A DNA stretch of 64,000 nt from Membranipora membranacea (Eukaryota > Bryozoa > Gymnolaemata > Cheilostomatida > Membraniporidae), in NCBI GenBank assembly GCA_914767715.1, contig OU612073.1:23436001-23500000 (forward strand). The letters run 5' to 3'. The notes beneath the pieces are model-generated. The model was not told where the DNA came from and searched no databases. It worked only from the letters and a program-made list of their open reading frames with translations. Both the position numbers and the translations under genes were made by a program. Shown here piece by piece: positions 50,101-61,382 of the stretch (within the stretch, counting starts at the first letter, position 1; the number at the start of each line of letters is the position of its first letter).

Positions 50101-52084
50101 AAAACATTAAATATTGTGAGTTTAACAAAAAAATCAACATGCGAAGTCTACCCAACAAATCCTGTAATATTAAAATTAAATAAATGAACTGGATAGCGGT
50201 CTATCCTTGCTTTGTCCACTCTCTCGGGTGGATAGCGGTCTATCCTTGCTTTGTCCACTCTCTCGGGTGGATAGCGGTCTATCCTTGCTTTGTCCACTCT
50301 CTCGGGTGGATAGCGGTCTATCCTTGCTTTGTCCACTCTCTCGGGTTAGGAAAGAGAATACATAAATATTGTTTCAGGTAATCCTGTCTAATAGCTTACA
50401 GGCAGCATGATTTGACGTAATACTTTCCTATTGTGGAGTCGAGTTTTATCATGTACACTTCTCTGTGCAAACTTTTTGACTTCAACTTTTAAAATAGCAT
50501 ATTATTTGGTAACATGTAACGTTTAATAGTCATACCCTGAAAATTAGTCAGCAGAACCCTTTTTAAATATTACATATGCCGGTGAACTATTCCTATTGAG
50601 AATACTACACTCAAAAGTCAGTCAACTGAAGTTGTGACCTACCGTTAAATCCCATATTCTGACTTGCCCATCAAGGCAGCCTGAGGCCAGAATATTAGTG
50701 TGAGATTTATGAAAGTCGACAGTCCACGGGGAGCGGGGATGACCCACCAGTGTTTGTATATTCCTTCCTGAGGCTACCTCTATTATACGTATTGTGTGAT
50801 CTCCGTGTAGTGTGGCCATACGAGAGCTTCATAACAAATAATCAGCAAGGTCAACAAATAGACTGACAGTAAATATTATATTCAATCATCAGTAGAGGAA
50901 CCTTTGATATTTTATTAGCTTATTTAATCTATAGTTGAGGTGCATAGGCCTAATCAGTTCAATCAGTAGATTTTTTAGTAAACATTATACCTTAAAATCC
51001 CATGATGGGCAAAGGAAATCGGATTCAGATTTTAGCTAGTCGAAAAAACCAAACCATGGTTATATTGTCTAAAAAGTCAAAGCAATCAAAAAATTATATT
51101 TTTGCGGCAAATACCCGAGGAGCTGTCACGATAGATACACAAATGTCATGACATCAGACGACTATTCTCAGGTCTTACTTACCCATCACTGTTGAAGGCG
51201 ATGCCAAATGTTGTCTTTGAATGGCTCTTTAGTTTACATTCCTATTGATAAAAACAGAATTAAGTAAGAATTTAGAAAACTCCGGCTATAGATAGAAACA
51301 ATTGACAGCACACTGACGCACAGAAGTGTTTTGTATATTGTTTAAGTCTGAGTCAAGCTAATTCGGCATAACCAAGACATAAAAGAGCTTTATAGGCCGA
51401 GGTCATTCACTCATATTTATCATCCATAGGCCTATATCATTATTGTTAACTTACCTTCTCTATAGTACCCCTTGCTGCAGCTTTATCCTCAAGCAGCTGT
51501 TGTACCCTTTTCTGTAGGAATCTCCCATTTGCTTTTCTGCAACCAAAAGTTTATATGGTTGACATAAGATAAAACTGTACCAGTCTTCGTATGTGAATTT
51601 TATTCATCGTAGACTCACAACCAGTTTGAAAAGGTCAGGAGCGTCCAAGGTGGCCAGCTACCATATGCCGATAGATTCTATAACCTATATAGCCCTCTGA
51701 GACTGCAATTTTTTTCTGTTTGTATCCTAGAAGTTATAATAATACAAAATCATAACGAAATAAAAGTAAGACTAGACTGGGAGCAGTAGTTGCCTACCTT
51801 TTGGAGCATTGAGATGATAGGCAATTATCAGAGACAGTATTGAGTGAGCCATCTGAAAGCACAGCATGTTCGTTTACAGTAGTGTCTATATGGCTGCCAT
51901 ACACTGCTGCTGCTTCTGATGTACTGTTAGAGTTTTGTAATTGCTCTGTTGCTGTTGAGTGTTGCTGTTGGAACTTTCTTCTCCTTGTTGTTGGGCCACA
52001 AACAGCAAACCCATACTCCCTTTGTATCAAATATGGAATGATGCACTGGCTTCCTCTATCTTTCTTCCTCAGCCTTTGAGCCAT
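41185..52084 (-). CDS. AMBRA1: AMBRA1, WD40 autophagy/ubiquitin-ligase adaptor, 17 coding exons
   Basis: AMBRA1 promotes autophagy through Beclin 1 and ULK1 and is a substrate receptor of CUL4-DDB1 (D-type cyclins). Exons in order: 51798-52084, 51455-51536, 51183-51241, 50643-50826, 49917-50095, 49125-49190, 47919-48192, 46671-47760, 46374-46488, 45588-45728, 45321-45424, 44842-44997, 44564-44650, 44083-44192, 42411-42591, 41719-41849, 41185-41388; 1149 residues, every junction in phase. NGRFLQKRVQQLLEDK matches the N-terminal DDB1-contact helix region. Three WD repeats follow (ASGCLDGQVRIWDL; SLALHPTEKLLIISES). A Ser/Thr/Asn-rich disordered centre comes next, mostly exon 8. C-terminal blades (HSDAGVDISQDGTILGVFVK; VKWLPSSGQGIVIGTNNG) complete the split propeller. 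The N-terminal 95 residues are divergent. The protein ends soon after the last blade, so the vertebrate C-terminal tail is absent. Confidence 0.9.
49075..49095. repeat. 21-bp G homopolymer
   Basis: Uninterrupted G run in an AMBRA1 intron, 30 bp from the exon 49125-49190. A run like this is prone to sequencing and replication error. Confidence 0.95.
50191..50346. repeat. Minisatellite, 39-bp unit x 4
   Basis: Four identical copies of a unit beginning GGATAGCGGTCTATCC and ending CTCTCTCGGGT, in an AMBRA1 intron. The unit starts with a short hairpin (GGATAG..CTATCC). Confidence 0.95.
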
Positions 52085-53027
52085 TACCAGTTAGTTATGG
52101 TTAATCTGGAACCAGTTTCCCACAAAAATCTGTTGGTACTCATGTTTTTTTGTTATTACTGTTTTACATGCATTTTCTCAAAATAATTCTGACCTTGAAC
52201 AAAAATTGTTTCCACTTTAAGCTCCGCCCTGATTCAAGTTTAGCCAAATCATAGACATCCATACATTTCAACACAGCCAATCAAAAGGGTTATCTAAAGC
52301 GGATATCCAATGTAAACAACAACAAGACAGCGAGTAGAGTAAGTTAATGTTGATCAAAATTTTAGCACAGAACTTTTACTCATTCATATATCTAACTTTA
52401 GTAGCTTTGTGAGGAAATTGATGAAGTTGAAACTAAGAGAACTGATTGAAATAAGCAATGCAATCATTATTTTAGTTCTTTGTGGATGTTTAACACTTAA
52501 ATGTACCACACTTTCTTCAGCATATAATTGATGATTGAATGAGTCATTTATTTAAACACTTCTTATTATCTATATATATATGACTATATATATATGTCAC
52601 TTTATAGATTAGGGATCAATTATACTTTCTAGTTTTGTTGATTGATGAACTAACAATATCGCCCTATTATAATTGATCCATACTATTTATATTATGCTGT
52701 GTCAGGCTGTCATTGTACTCCTTTGTGTGTGTTTGACTTAGTACCTATGACCCAAAAGGCCATGGACTATACCATTCAGAGCAGTAATTACCAAGGACTA
52801 CAGTTCAGTAGCCAAATTATCTATTCAAGACAATTAAAACATAATGAAAATAAATAACGGGTTGCCGCTACATCCAGAGAGAGCTAACTTACCTGTCCCA
52901 ATGTCAACATATTCCACAAGTACATTTAAGCGAAGCGCCCGAGCACAAACAGCTGGGGGGTTTGGTAAATTACAGCCATATATATCCATTGGCTAAGAAC
53001 AATTTCAGCATTCAGCACTGGTGATTG

Positions 53028-53194
53028 CACAGGTCTACGCCAAAACCTGGGACTTTGGCAATGTTTGACTGCCCCCCTTGAGTTTTTGTTGTTTTGTCAA
53101 CAAAAACTCAAGGGGGGCAGTCAAACCAAGGAGTAACCCCTGTTACTCCTTGGTCAAACATTGCCAAAGTACCAGGTTTTGGAGCAGACCTGTG
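53028..53194. mobile_element. Palindromic MITE, 8-bp duplication
   Basis: The ends CACAGGTCT and AGACCTGTG begin a nearly complete palindrome (arms ~65 bp; centre TTTTTGTTG TTTTGT CAACAAAAA). Exact direct repeats GGTGATTG flank it (53020-53027, 53195-53202). The 8-bp duplication suggests a hAT-type origin. The right arm carries a later 26-bp insertion (53127-53152). Confidence 0.85.
53127..53152. mobile_element. 26-bp hairpin inserted into a MITE, 7-bp duplication
   Basis: CAAGGAGTAAC, loop CCCT, GTTACTCCTTG. Flanks GTCAAAC (53120-53126 and 53153-53159) are identical. The opposite arm of the host palindrome contains GTTTGAC only once. That arm is the pre-insertion allele, so these 33 bp were clearly added later. 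Confidence 0.9.
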
Positions 53195-53384
53195 GGTGAT
53201 TGAGCTAAGGTCTGATGGCACATGAATGTGAGCTTCCTTAGTAACAGAGGATAAGTTATGCTGAGCTATATTCCTATTGAAAGGCAGCACATCAGGCCCC
53301 TTTTAAAACTAGATTTTATGAATACTCCAGGGCCCTGTGATTGACTTGATCGTGACCTCTTGGCTCCATTGGTTGGGGTCTGGA

Positions 53385-53524
53385 CATGGGCCCCTGGGAC
53401 TTACATGTCTTTACTTTGCCAATGTCCACTATCAACCACCCAAAAAAGACCAAGTCTGGTGTTTTTTGGGTGGTTGATGGTGGACATTGGCAAAGTAAAG
53501 ACATGTAAGTCCCAGGGGCCCATG
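53385..53524. mobile_element. Palindromic MITE, 140 bp, 8-bp duplication
   Basis: Left end CATGGGCCCCTGGGAC, right end its exact complement. The arms are about 57 bp with very few differences. Flanks GGTCTGGA at 53377-53384 and 53525-53532 are identical. Likely hAT-type non-autonomous element. Confidence 0.85.
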
Positions 53525-53683
53525 GGTCTGGACTTACTTAGGTGTGGTGTTGGATGAAATTAGCTTTACTTTTTCATTACCTGTGTTGTGGTCTAATTCT
53601 GTTTCAGACACTAGATCTTTATGGATGGCATGATCATTGAGTTCAATGAGTTCATTGGCATGATGGATAAATGTATGTTCTAT

Positions 53684-53708
53684 CAAGGAGTAAAAGGTTT
53701 ACTCCTTG
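53684..53708. mobile_element. 25-bp hairpin insertion, 7-bp duplication (one mismatch)
   Basis: CAAGGAGTAAA, loop AGG, TTTACTCCTTG, flanked by GTTCTAT (53677-53683) and GTTGTAT (53709-53715). Same ends as the insertion at 53127. Confidence 0.7.
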
Positions 53709-54153
53709 GTTGTATGTACATAATCTGATTGATGACAGTATTCTGCTGTTACCATATTTTAGCTGCATAACATTTGTCTTTGTTAAATAATGAGATCTTC
53801 AGAAAATGCAATGCGAGGCTGAGTGAAGAATAGGAGAATCTAAGAGAACACAAAATATCATAGCCTTAGATACTAAGTTAGTTAGGTGTGTATCATACAT
53901 CACAGCATCAGATGTTTGTTTACAATTCGTAGAACTTAGGCCTCACTGTAAGGAATTCCCCAACAAAAATCTTAGCTGAGTGTAAGGCAAAATCCGAGTT
54001 TTTGGCCCTTATTCTGAAATCCCCTGAGTTGAACCCAAAAACCTGAGTAACTCGGGGTAAATCCGAGTGGTTGAAAGCCCTGCATTTAAGTCGTGACTGA
54101 TACTTCAAAGTATATATACGTAATTTGTGCAAGGGTATAAATGTGTTATGTAG

Positions 54154-57100
54154 ATGGAGGGCACAAGTTCAGGCAATCAAATTCCGTATGGCCAGTTAAC
54201 TTCTGACGATGCTAAAACAGAAACTCATGCAGTACCTCAGCAGCAGCAGAACAATGACGGTGAATCTGCCCCCCAGCAGCCTGCACCTGAGTACACACAG
54301 ATGCCGAGTGATGCTCCACCGCCACCTTCGTACTACGAGGTATATCCGGTGTCAGACTTGGTTTTCCGCCACACTCTCTGAATTGGTTATCAGTAAAAAA
54401 AGGCAGTGGTCATCATCAATGGAGACATTTTGAAGTAAAACAGCAGTTTCTTGTCGCAAAAAAAAGACCGATTGCTTAAACTACATGACAACATATGCAT
54501 AACAGAATGGTTAATGTGGCACACTTGTGTTATACAGTGTCATCCATCTTTATTTTGTATGTTTGTTTCTCAGGCTATACATGCTCAGCAGCCACAGATT
54601 TATAACACATATAGACCTGCAGAACCAAGACTAACTTATATAGACTTCTTACCTGATGGACTTAGTTGTAATTACCCGTAAGTACAAGTCATATTTATTG
54701 CCATTTAAAGCCTTATAAATTGCTGGACGGGTCAGTTTCCAGTGTATGTTCTATGCTACCTGCACTTAATCTTCTAAGCCGACAAAGATTCATGACTGTC
54801 ATAATAGTGAAATACCATGACGTGCTGCCAACCAGTTATTTTCTTACTTATTTTAGTGATTTGGTGAATAAGGCTAACTTTTGGTTAGCTCAAAATCTTC
54901 AGTTCAGACTTCAGTCTTGTGAGACAGTCTCAATGTCCCTGAAGCAAGGTATCGCAAACATTGGCAGCAGCTTACAGCATACACCCAGTGGCTACCATCG
55001 AGATTTTACTAAAATACTCAGGTAGGCTGACAAATAGAGCCTGAATGGGTTGTACAACTAGAGCTTATAACAAAAAAGCGTGGAAAGATGCTCTCAGGTC
55101 AGGTGAGATATCTGAAAAATCTGCGACCAAAAACTGAATCATATGATAGTGTGCTTAGCATCAAAATATCAATAAATGAATGTATAAGAATAAGGAGTTT
55201 GGTTGAATACATTGTGTGTATAAGACTGGGTACTCACATAGACTGAGCTACCCCTATCATAGACTGAGCTACCCCTATCATAGACTGAGCTACCCCTATC
55301 ATAGACTGAGCTACCCCTATCATAGACTGAGCTACCCCTATCATAGACTGAGCTACCCCTATCATAGACTGAGCTACCCCTATCATAGACTGAGCTACCC
55401 CTATCATAGACTGAGCTACCCCTATCATAGACTGAGCTACCCCTATCATATGTTCACAGTATCCGCCCCCTGTTTGTTTGGTGGGAGAACGTTACTGAGT
55501 CTTATACTTATCCCCATAGAATACTTACATCACTTCACTCTGCTGACGATATTGTAGATGCTGGATCGTGAAGTGTGATATACCACTAGAGAGATCTCAG
55601 ATTATCAGAACTATCGCTCAATTACCAGCTAAGAGGAAATCTTTAACCATTGTGAGTTAAAGATTTTTATACAGTATCGCTGCCTGTCTAGCAAGCGTTA
55701 TCTGACTTCAGTAGAATTGTATTAATGTGGTCCTAATATCACTAATTATATATATTGTTTTGCCTGTGGGTTTTGCATTAGTAATATTGAAATATATTAT
55801 AATATTAAACTCTGAACATGTGAGCGTTATGATCTACAAGCTGAGATTTATACATAGCACCATAATGTATGTTTGCTTGGTTATTGAATGATTTCCCTGC
55901 AATTGTTTTTTATTATTCAGTCTCACTTAAAGATCCCTCCTTTTCTGTTTGTCCCACACTCCGATTGACATAGTAAAATCAAAATTACTGAGAATATTTC
56001 CTTTATTTGCAGTCATTTGGGAGCCCTTATTACCGTGCTGTACCTTTGAGTCAGCCACCGAGCTTTGGGAGGCTTACTGAGTGTCTGAAGTTACTTAATG
56101 AGCATATCGCTGAGAATCCCATACAAGGTGGGTGTATCCAAGGAGTAACTCCCTGGTTCATCTAGATAAAAAGTGACTCTGTACAGGCAAAAACTTTGCT
56201 GGTAAAATAAAGGCAAAAATAGTATTATAGTAATTGTATTATAGAATTGGTATTGTATTTGAGTATTGGTGTTGTAGTATTGTATTATAGTATTAGTATT
56301 GTATTATAGTATTTGAATTGTAGGTAAGATTCTGAGAGTAGAGACCTCAAGTATGATGGTATCACAGATGGGTTCTATGCACATAAACATAGACCCAGAT
56401 ATATTGCAATGGGCGGATGGTAACATGCAGTCTGTATACTGTAAATATCTCAGACTATTCTACCTGGAGGGAGAGCCTGCTCAGGAAACTATCGGTGAGA
56501 CAAATAATAGTTTGTCAAATAGTAATAATAATCATAAAGTTTATTTATGGAATGATTTGTTGTAGAAAAATCATCTAAAATGGTATAATGACTTGTAAAT
56601 ATAATGAAAAATAGAACCTAGATAATGCCATTACCTGGCACCATAAAAGTTTACAGGAACAGACCACAACCCACATAGTGTAAAACCTAGCTAGAGATAG
56701 GAAGTTTACATTACCTCCAAAATTCTGTTTAGTAAACTAGCTTTGAATATATGCCATTATTAGTTCAGGTGTTGTAGCCCATTGAACTTGTCATTTACAG
56801 TGGATTTTTGCGCTTGTAGTTTATGTTGTATCATATAAGGATGATCATGTTTTCAGGTTTCCATGATGTCATACCTGGATTTGAGAGCAATAGAGCTAAT
56901 CCTAATCAACCAAAGTTTGAGAACTTCACACAGACACTATATAGGGCTGGCCACTGGGCTTTTATGCAGCAGGTAAATAATGCTCATGCTAAACAACACA
57001 GACATATCATTACTGTGAGGGTTTTTAAGCTATTGAAGTGTGCGTGTTGCTATTTGACGTCAAACTGACTTTGAATTTGCAATATCATCATTGTCAATTT

Positions 57101-60100
57101 ATTTACATGTGCAATGTGTACCTACCCTAATTTAATGATTTAGTTTTGAAAAGGTTTGTCAAATAGATATTTAGGCCGCAAGAAATTTGTGCTCGAAGTT
57201 TCAGCGGTACTTAGGATTAAGTATACATGTGATCAGTGTGATTTGACACAGGCATGGAAATTGAACTGTAGAATTATTAACTCATGATTTGGTCCCAGCA
57301 GACAGAACGGGCCCTATACTGCTTAGTTTTCTTCCAATTAAAAATTGTAATCTGTCTTCCCCACTAAAAGGATTATGGCAACCTATCTCTTGATGTTATA
57401 TACCACACCACGTACTAACACATATTCGTATCTCCATAATCTTTATCATTACAGGATAAGCGGATCACAAATGTACAGACTTGTTTCACCAAAGTAGCAA
57501 TGGACCCTCTGTTCCCCAGTATGTAAATATTTAAGTAGTCATTGTTCTACTGATTTATTAATGAATATCCCTGTAATTTCAACCATGGTGCCATTCAAAG
57601 GCAGCTTGTTCAAGATGCAGAGTGTAGATATAAATTTATGTATACTCAGGATAACAATGTGTTCATCGTGATAAGATAGAGGTCGATCAAGGTTATCATA
57701 TCGGTATAAAAATTCTAATTTTTTAAATAAACTTTTGTTAATGAAAATTTGTCTATGATGTCTTGATTGTTTTTGTCACTATTGCAGTCAGTGCTCGTAG
57801 ACCTGTGATGGATACGACAGAGTCCGAATGGTCTGTTAGTCGTATGAGTATGGGACTGCTGGCAGAAGGACCTATAGCTCAGTTCCTCAGAGTATTCTAC
57901 GTGACATCACCTGCAGAACCTCAGCTATGTAAACCTTACCAGCTGTATGCTCGATCATTCCTCCCTTATAAAGTCTCTAATCGACAGGTGGGTTTTATGG
58001 TAGAATCATCACATTAAATTAGGTGACAGACTCATATGTGCAGTATCTATGGTCCCCCATACCAATGAAATATTCATTGAGTAAAAAACAATGGCTTATC
58101 TCGTAGGTGAAATCAGAAACAGAGGAAAACAGTTCTAGCAAAATGGTGAAATTAAAATGAGTGTTGTGCCCTAGAAGTATTTCATAAACAGGATGCTTAA
58201 ATTAGATGGTTCCCAAAAACTCTGAGTGAGATGTCTGTCTATATCAAAACCACGCATAGGATCCATTACTCCAACACCTTGGTGATCTAATTAATATCAA
58301 CATTACAGTATGAGGTACCAGCTGATAATATCAGGAGAATGGGAGTCTGGATCTCCTTCAATCAGCACTACGGACTCACAGGTCAGTAATATAACCAACA
58401 AATGGGATAAATGTGGTCGGCTGTTACACACGTTCTGCTATTCAACTTAGTTGTACAAGATATTATCAGTTCATTTTTGGAACACAATTGTTAGTGAAAT
58501 TTCATAAATGTAACAGTTTGTTCCTGTAAGTATTGGAAAAGCAAGCTCACACTGTTTATGAATTCTCGTGTAACACCTATAAAAATCTCAATTTAGAAGT
58601 GTAACTGCAAACAACGTACGTAGATAGATTGTTGCCTTCCTATTGTTCTGATAATAGGATTATAAGGGTAATGCAATGCTGTAACTGTGTCTGTACCTAT
58701 ATATATGGATTAGGTACAGACACAGTCACCTATGTATATGGATTAGGTACAGACAGACACAGTCACCTATGTATACGGATTAGGTACAGACAGACACAGT
58801 CACCTATGTATATGGATTAGGTACAGACAGACACAGTCACCTATGTATATGGATTAGGTACAGACAGACACAGTCACCTATGTATACGGATTAGGTACAG
58901 ACAGACACAGTCACCTATGTATATGGATTAGGTACAGACAGACACAGTCACCTATGTATACGGATTAGGTACAGACAGACACAGTCACCTATGTATATGG
59001 ATTAGGTACAGACAGACACAGTCACCTATGTATACGGATTAGGTACAGACAGACACAGTCACCTATGTATATGGATTAGGTACAGACAGACACAGTCACC
59101 TATGTATATGGATTAGGTACAGACACAGTTTTTTATCTAGTTCTGTTAGCTGTAATCAGGGAGGCTGTAATCAGGGAGGCTGTAATCAGGGAGGCTGTAA
59201 TCACTGACTCTTAGTTTTATTCACATTCTCTGGTGCAATCCAGGTATAATACACCTGCTTCACACCTGCTTCACACCTGCTTCACACCTGCTTCACACAT
59301 GCAAATAAAAATTAAGAATTGCTATAGTATTCCTGAACCAGGTATACTTGCACTTATTAGCAAACCCAAGGACGCAGTTCTAATCCATTTAAATTGGCAA
59401 TACATAAAATACAGATGGCCCCAGCGCTGATATATATATATATATATATGTATATAAATATATGCACGTCAGTATATCGATCACATGATGTAGGCGACTC
59501 CTTAATGTGAGACTAGATAATCACTGTTATTATACATGGTTACAGATGATGATATACTGTGTGTTGAGAGTGTAGATTATCCTATCAGTAACCCAGGGAG
59601 TCGTGCTCTGCCTGATGCGGAGAAGATGTCACATAATCCTCGAATTCTCAATGGTGGATATAGGCTCACCTCTGTCAGGTAACAATGTGCAGTACTTTGA
59701 GTAGGCAAAGGGGGTTCAGACCATAGACTTAGTAATCTAATCTAATCATTACTAAGTCAATAGTTCATCCTCAGATAGACAGACTTTTTTATGAGAATGA
59801 CATGGTAAAGATCAGTATGTATGTATGTATGTATGATCAGAACTGTAAATGTAGCTGTGATCATATAATGGAAATAATATCATCAACTCTGAACAGCAAA
59901 TTTGAAAAGTACAGCAACAAGAAATAACTTGTATTTGTCATGTTGGGATTGTCTCCCTTGAGGCATGAATATATCTGCTGATGTAGTGTACAAAATAATT
60001 AGCGTCCCTGCAAAAAAATAATATTGTGTAAATGAATGTTTAGCAATTATTTGGTGCAAAAAGTGTAAGCAATTTCATCAATATAATTCGTGCATTACCT

Positions 60101-60403
60101 TGTAACATACTTCATGTAGGATTTCATATAGGGAGTTATTACGTGTCATTCAGATCTCACGGCCAGCCCAGGCCAAATATTTTCCTTCATTTATCGATGA
60201 ACATGTAATATAATGAGTGATGAGACTGGGCAAATAGTTTCCAAATTAATGTGCATAACAAAACACTACGCTAAAACCTTGAATGTCTTTTAATTTTCAG
60301 AGTTTACACCAACGGTATATTCAACGAACCTCCAATAGAACAGATGAGGATACCGATACCAATAATTACTCCTGAAAACTCGGAATGCTGCAACATACTC
60401 TGA
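54154..60403 (+). CDS. Unrecognised protein with PPxY motif and C-terminal CaaX box
   Basis: Function not recognised. Exons: 54154-54339, 54574-54677, 54857-55021, then two small uncertain exons (55520-55553, 55601-55651), 56013-56127, 56324-56494, 56857-56972, 57455-57518, 57788-57987, 58309-58381, 59546-59678, 60301-60403; about 504 residues. No signal peptide or transmembrane helix. The Gln/Pro-rich N-terminus ends PPPPSYYE, a PPxY motif (57-60) of the kind bound by WW domains of NEDD4-family ligases. The rest is a compact globular sequence (ITYIDFLPDGL-like start, LRVFYVTSPAEPQLC, RMGVWISFNQHYG). It ends ECCNIL: a CaaX box with Leu last, the geranylgeranylation type. A cytosolic, lipid-anchored adaptor is inferred. 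The uncertain exons imply a 47-bp intron, shorter than the others, so the centre needs transcript support. Confidence 0.75.
55239..55448. repeat. Minisatellite, 21-bp unit x 10
   Basis: Ten perfect copies of TAGACTGAGCTACCCCTATC plus A, in an intron of the CaaX-protein gene. The in-frame repeats on both strands are artefacts of the unit length (7 codons). Confidence 0.97.
56139..56155. mobile_element. 17-bp hairpin related to the CARGGAG insertions
   Basis: CAAGGAG, loop TAA, CTCCCTG. The flanks GTGTATC and GTTCATC match at 5 of 7 positions, as expected for an older member of the family. It lies in an intron of the CaaX-protein gene. Confidence 0.5.
58693..59128. repeat. Minisatellite, 37-bp unit x ~11.5
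   Basis: The unit contains GGATTAGGTACAGACAGACA and CAGTCACCTATGTAT. Copies end in either TATGG or TACGG, partly alternating, which suggests growth by a two-unit block. First and last copies have GACA once instead of twice. It lies in an intron of the CaaX-protein gene. Confidence 0.97.
59151..59204. repeat. Minisatellite, 15-bp unit x ~4
   Basis: Tandem TGTAATCAGGGAGGC directly downstream of the 37-bp array. Confidence 0.9.
59252..59298. repeat. Minisatellite, 11-bp unit x 4
   Basis: Tandem CACCTGCTTCA; third array within 600 bp in the same intron. Confidence 0.9.
59722..59762. mobile_element. 41-bp imperfect hairpin, CATAGACTTA end
   Basis: Left CATAGACTTAGTAAT pairs with right ATTACTAAGTCAATA. 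The flanks GTTCAGAC and GTTCATCC agree at 6 of 8 positions. The end matches the exact micro-element at 63146, so this is probably an older copy. Confidence 0.5.
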
Positions 60404-61382
60404 ACTGTCTCTCCCTCATATAGGAGAGACTTAGTTGACACATTAAAATGTTTTGTACGCTACTGCTCATTCTCATACAACACAACAAAACACACAAAAA
60501 TTCAGATCCAAATATTTAAAATACTTGCAGCAGGACCTACCATGATCAGATAGTTCAGTTTTGTTTAAATAGGAACACAAAGTTCTAACAATCTATTTTT
60601 GGATTTTGCTATTTTTTATAATTCTGCCAGTGATGGTTTTTGCTGCCAATTTTGTGCTGGCGGTCTCATTAAGTTCGGTGGAGCTAGACCCCCTGCTGTA
60701 ACTTAACTTTTTGTTTTGATTTTGAACGGCAAGTTTGAAAAGAAAAACTATTAACACCATTCCTGGATCAAGTTGCATTACCAACTAACATGATTTTCCC
60801 ATATTTCTGAAATTCTGTATACTTACGCATAGAATTTGAAATGTTTTTACACCGACTGTGATAACCAAAGTTTTTATGATACCAAATCTAATTTCTGTGA
60901 TACAATTTATACCAATCATATTTATTTTTCAGCTCAATAATATTTTCGGATCTAATTTTCTCATATTTATTAAGCAATACACTGAAATCCCTTTTGAAGA
61001 ATATTCAAAAACCAAAATCATGTACTACTTGCATTAGTAAAACATACTTATATACAGCACGTTTTGTGGTTTTCTCGCAGAAAATTACTTAAGTAAGCTA
61101 GACTGCATTGTAAGCTGACCAATACCAATCACATGGGTTCCCAAACAACAATAAGTCTAAAACAATTGTTATGTGTGCAAACAAATAGTGACAGGTAAGG
61201 ATTGATCTGTTTTTTGTTTTGTGTCATCGATTTCCTTCAAAACAATAGATTTACGTATGTTGAACATTGATTATGATATTTCATTTCTCTTATCTATTTC
61301 GCTATCTGTTATTCTGAAGTACATCTACATCAAACAGGCTAGAGTGCACCTTTACCTACTCTTCATATGAACAGCAAATACT
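60404..61382. other. Intergenic
   Basis: ATTAAA at 60442-60447 may end the CaaX-protein transcript. No exon or repeat recognised in the remainder. Confidence 0.45.

Larger units (their letters stand above)
52085..54153. promoter_or_regulatory. Divergent intergenic region AMBRA1 / CaaX-protein gene
   Basis: A CCAAT box (AGCCAATCAA, about 52276) lies 190 bp upstream of the AMBRA1 start. The middle, 53020-53715, holds several palindromic insertions annotated separately. No further gene seen. Confidence 0.4.

Noticed and set aside
55216-55557. RLSYPYH repeat protein / CRISPR-like direct repeats
   Set aside because: The repeats are contiguous 21-bp units without spacers, in an intron. This is a minisatellite, not a CRISPR array or a protein.
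58629-59128. Regular 37-bp repeats resembling a CRISPR array
   Set aside because: Units abut without unique spacers and the context is a eukaryotic intron.
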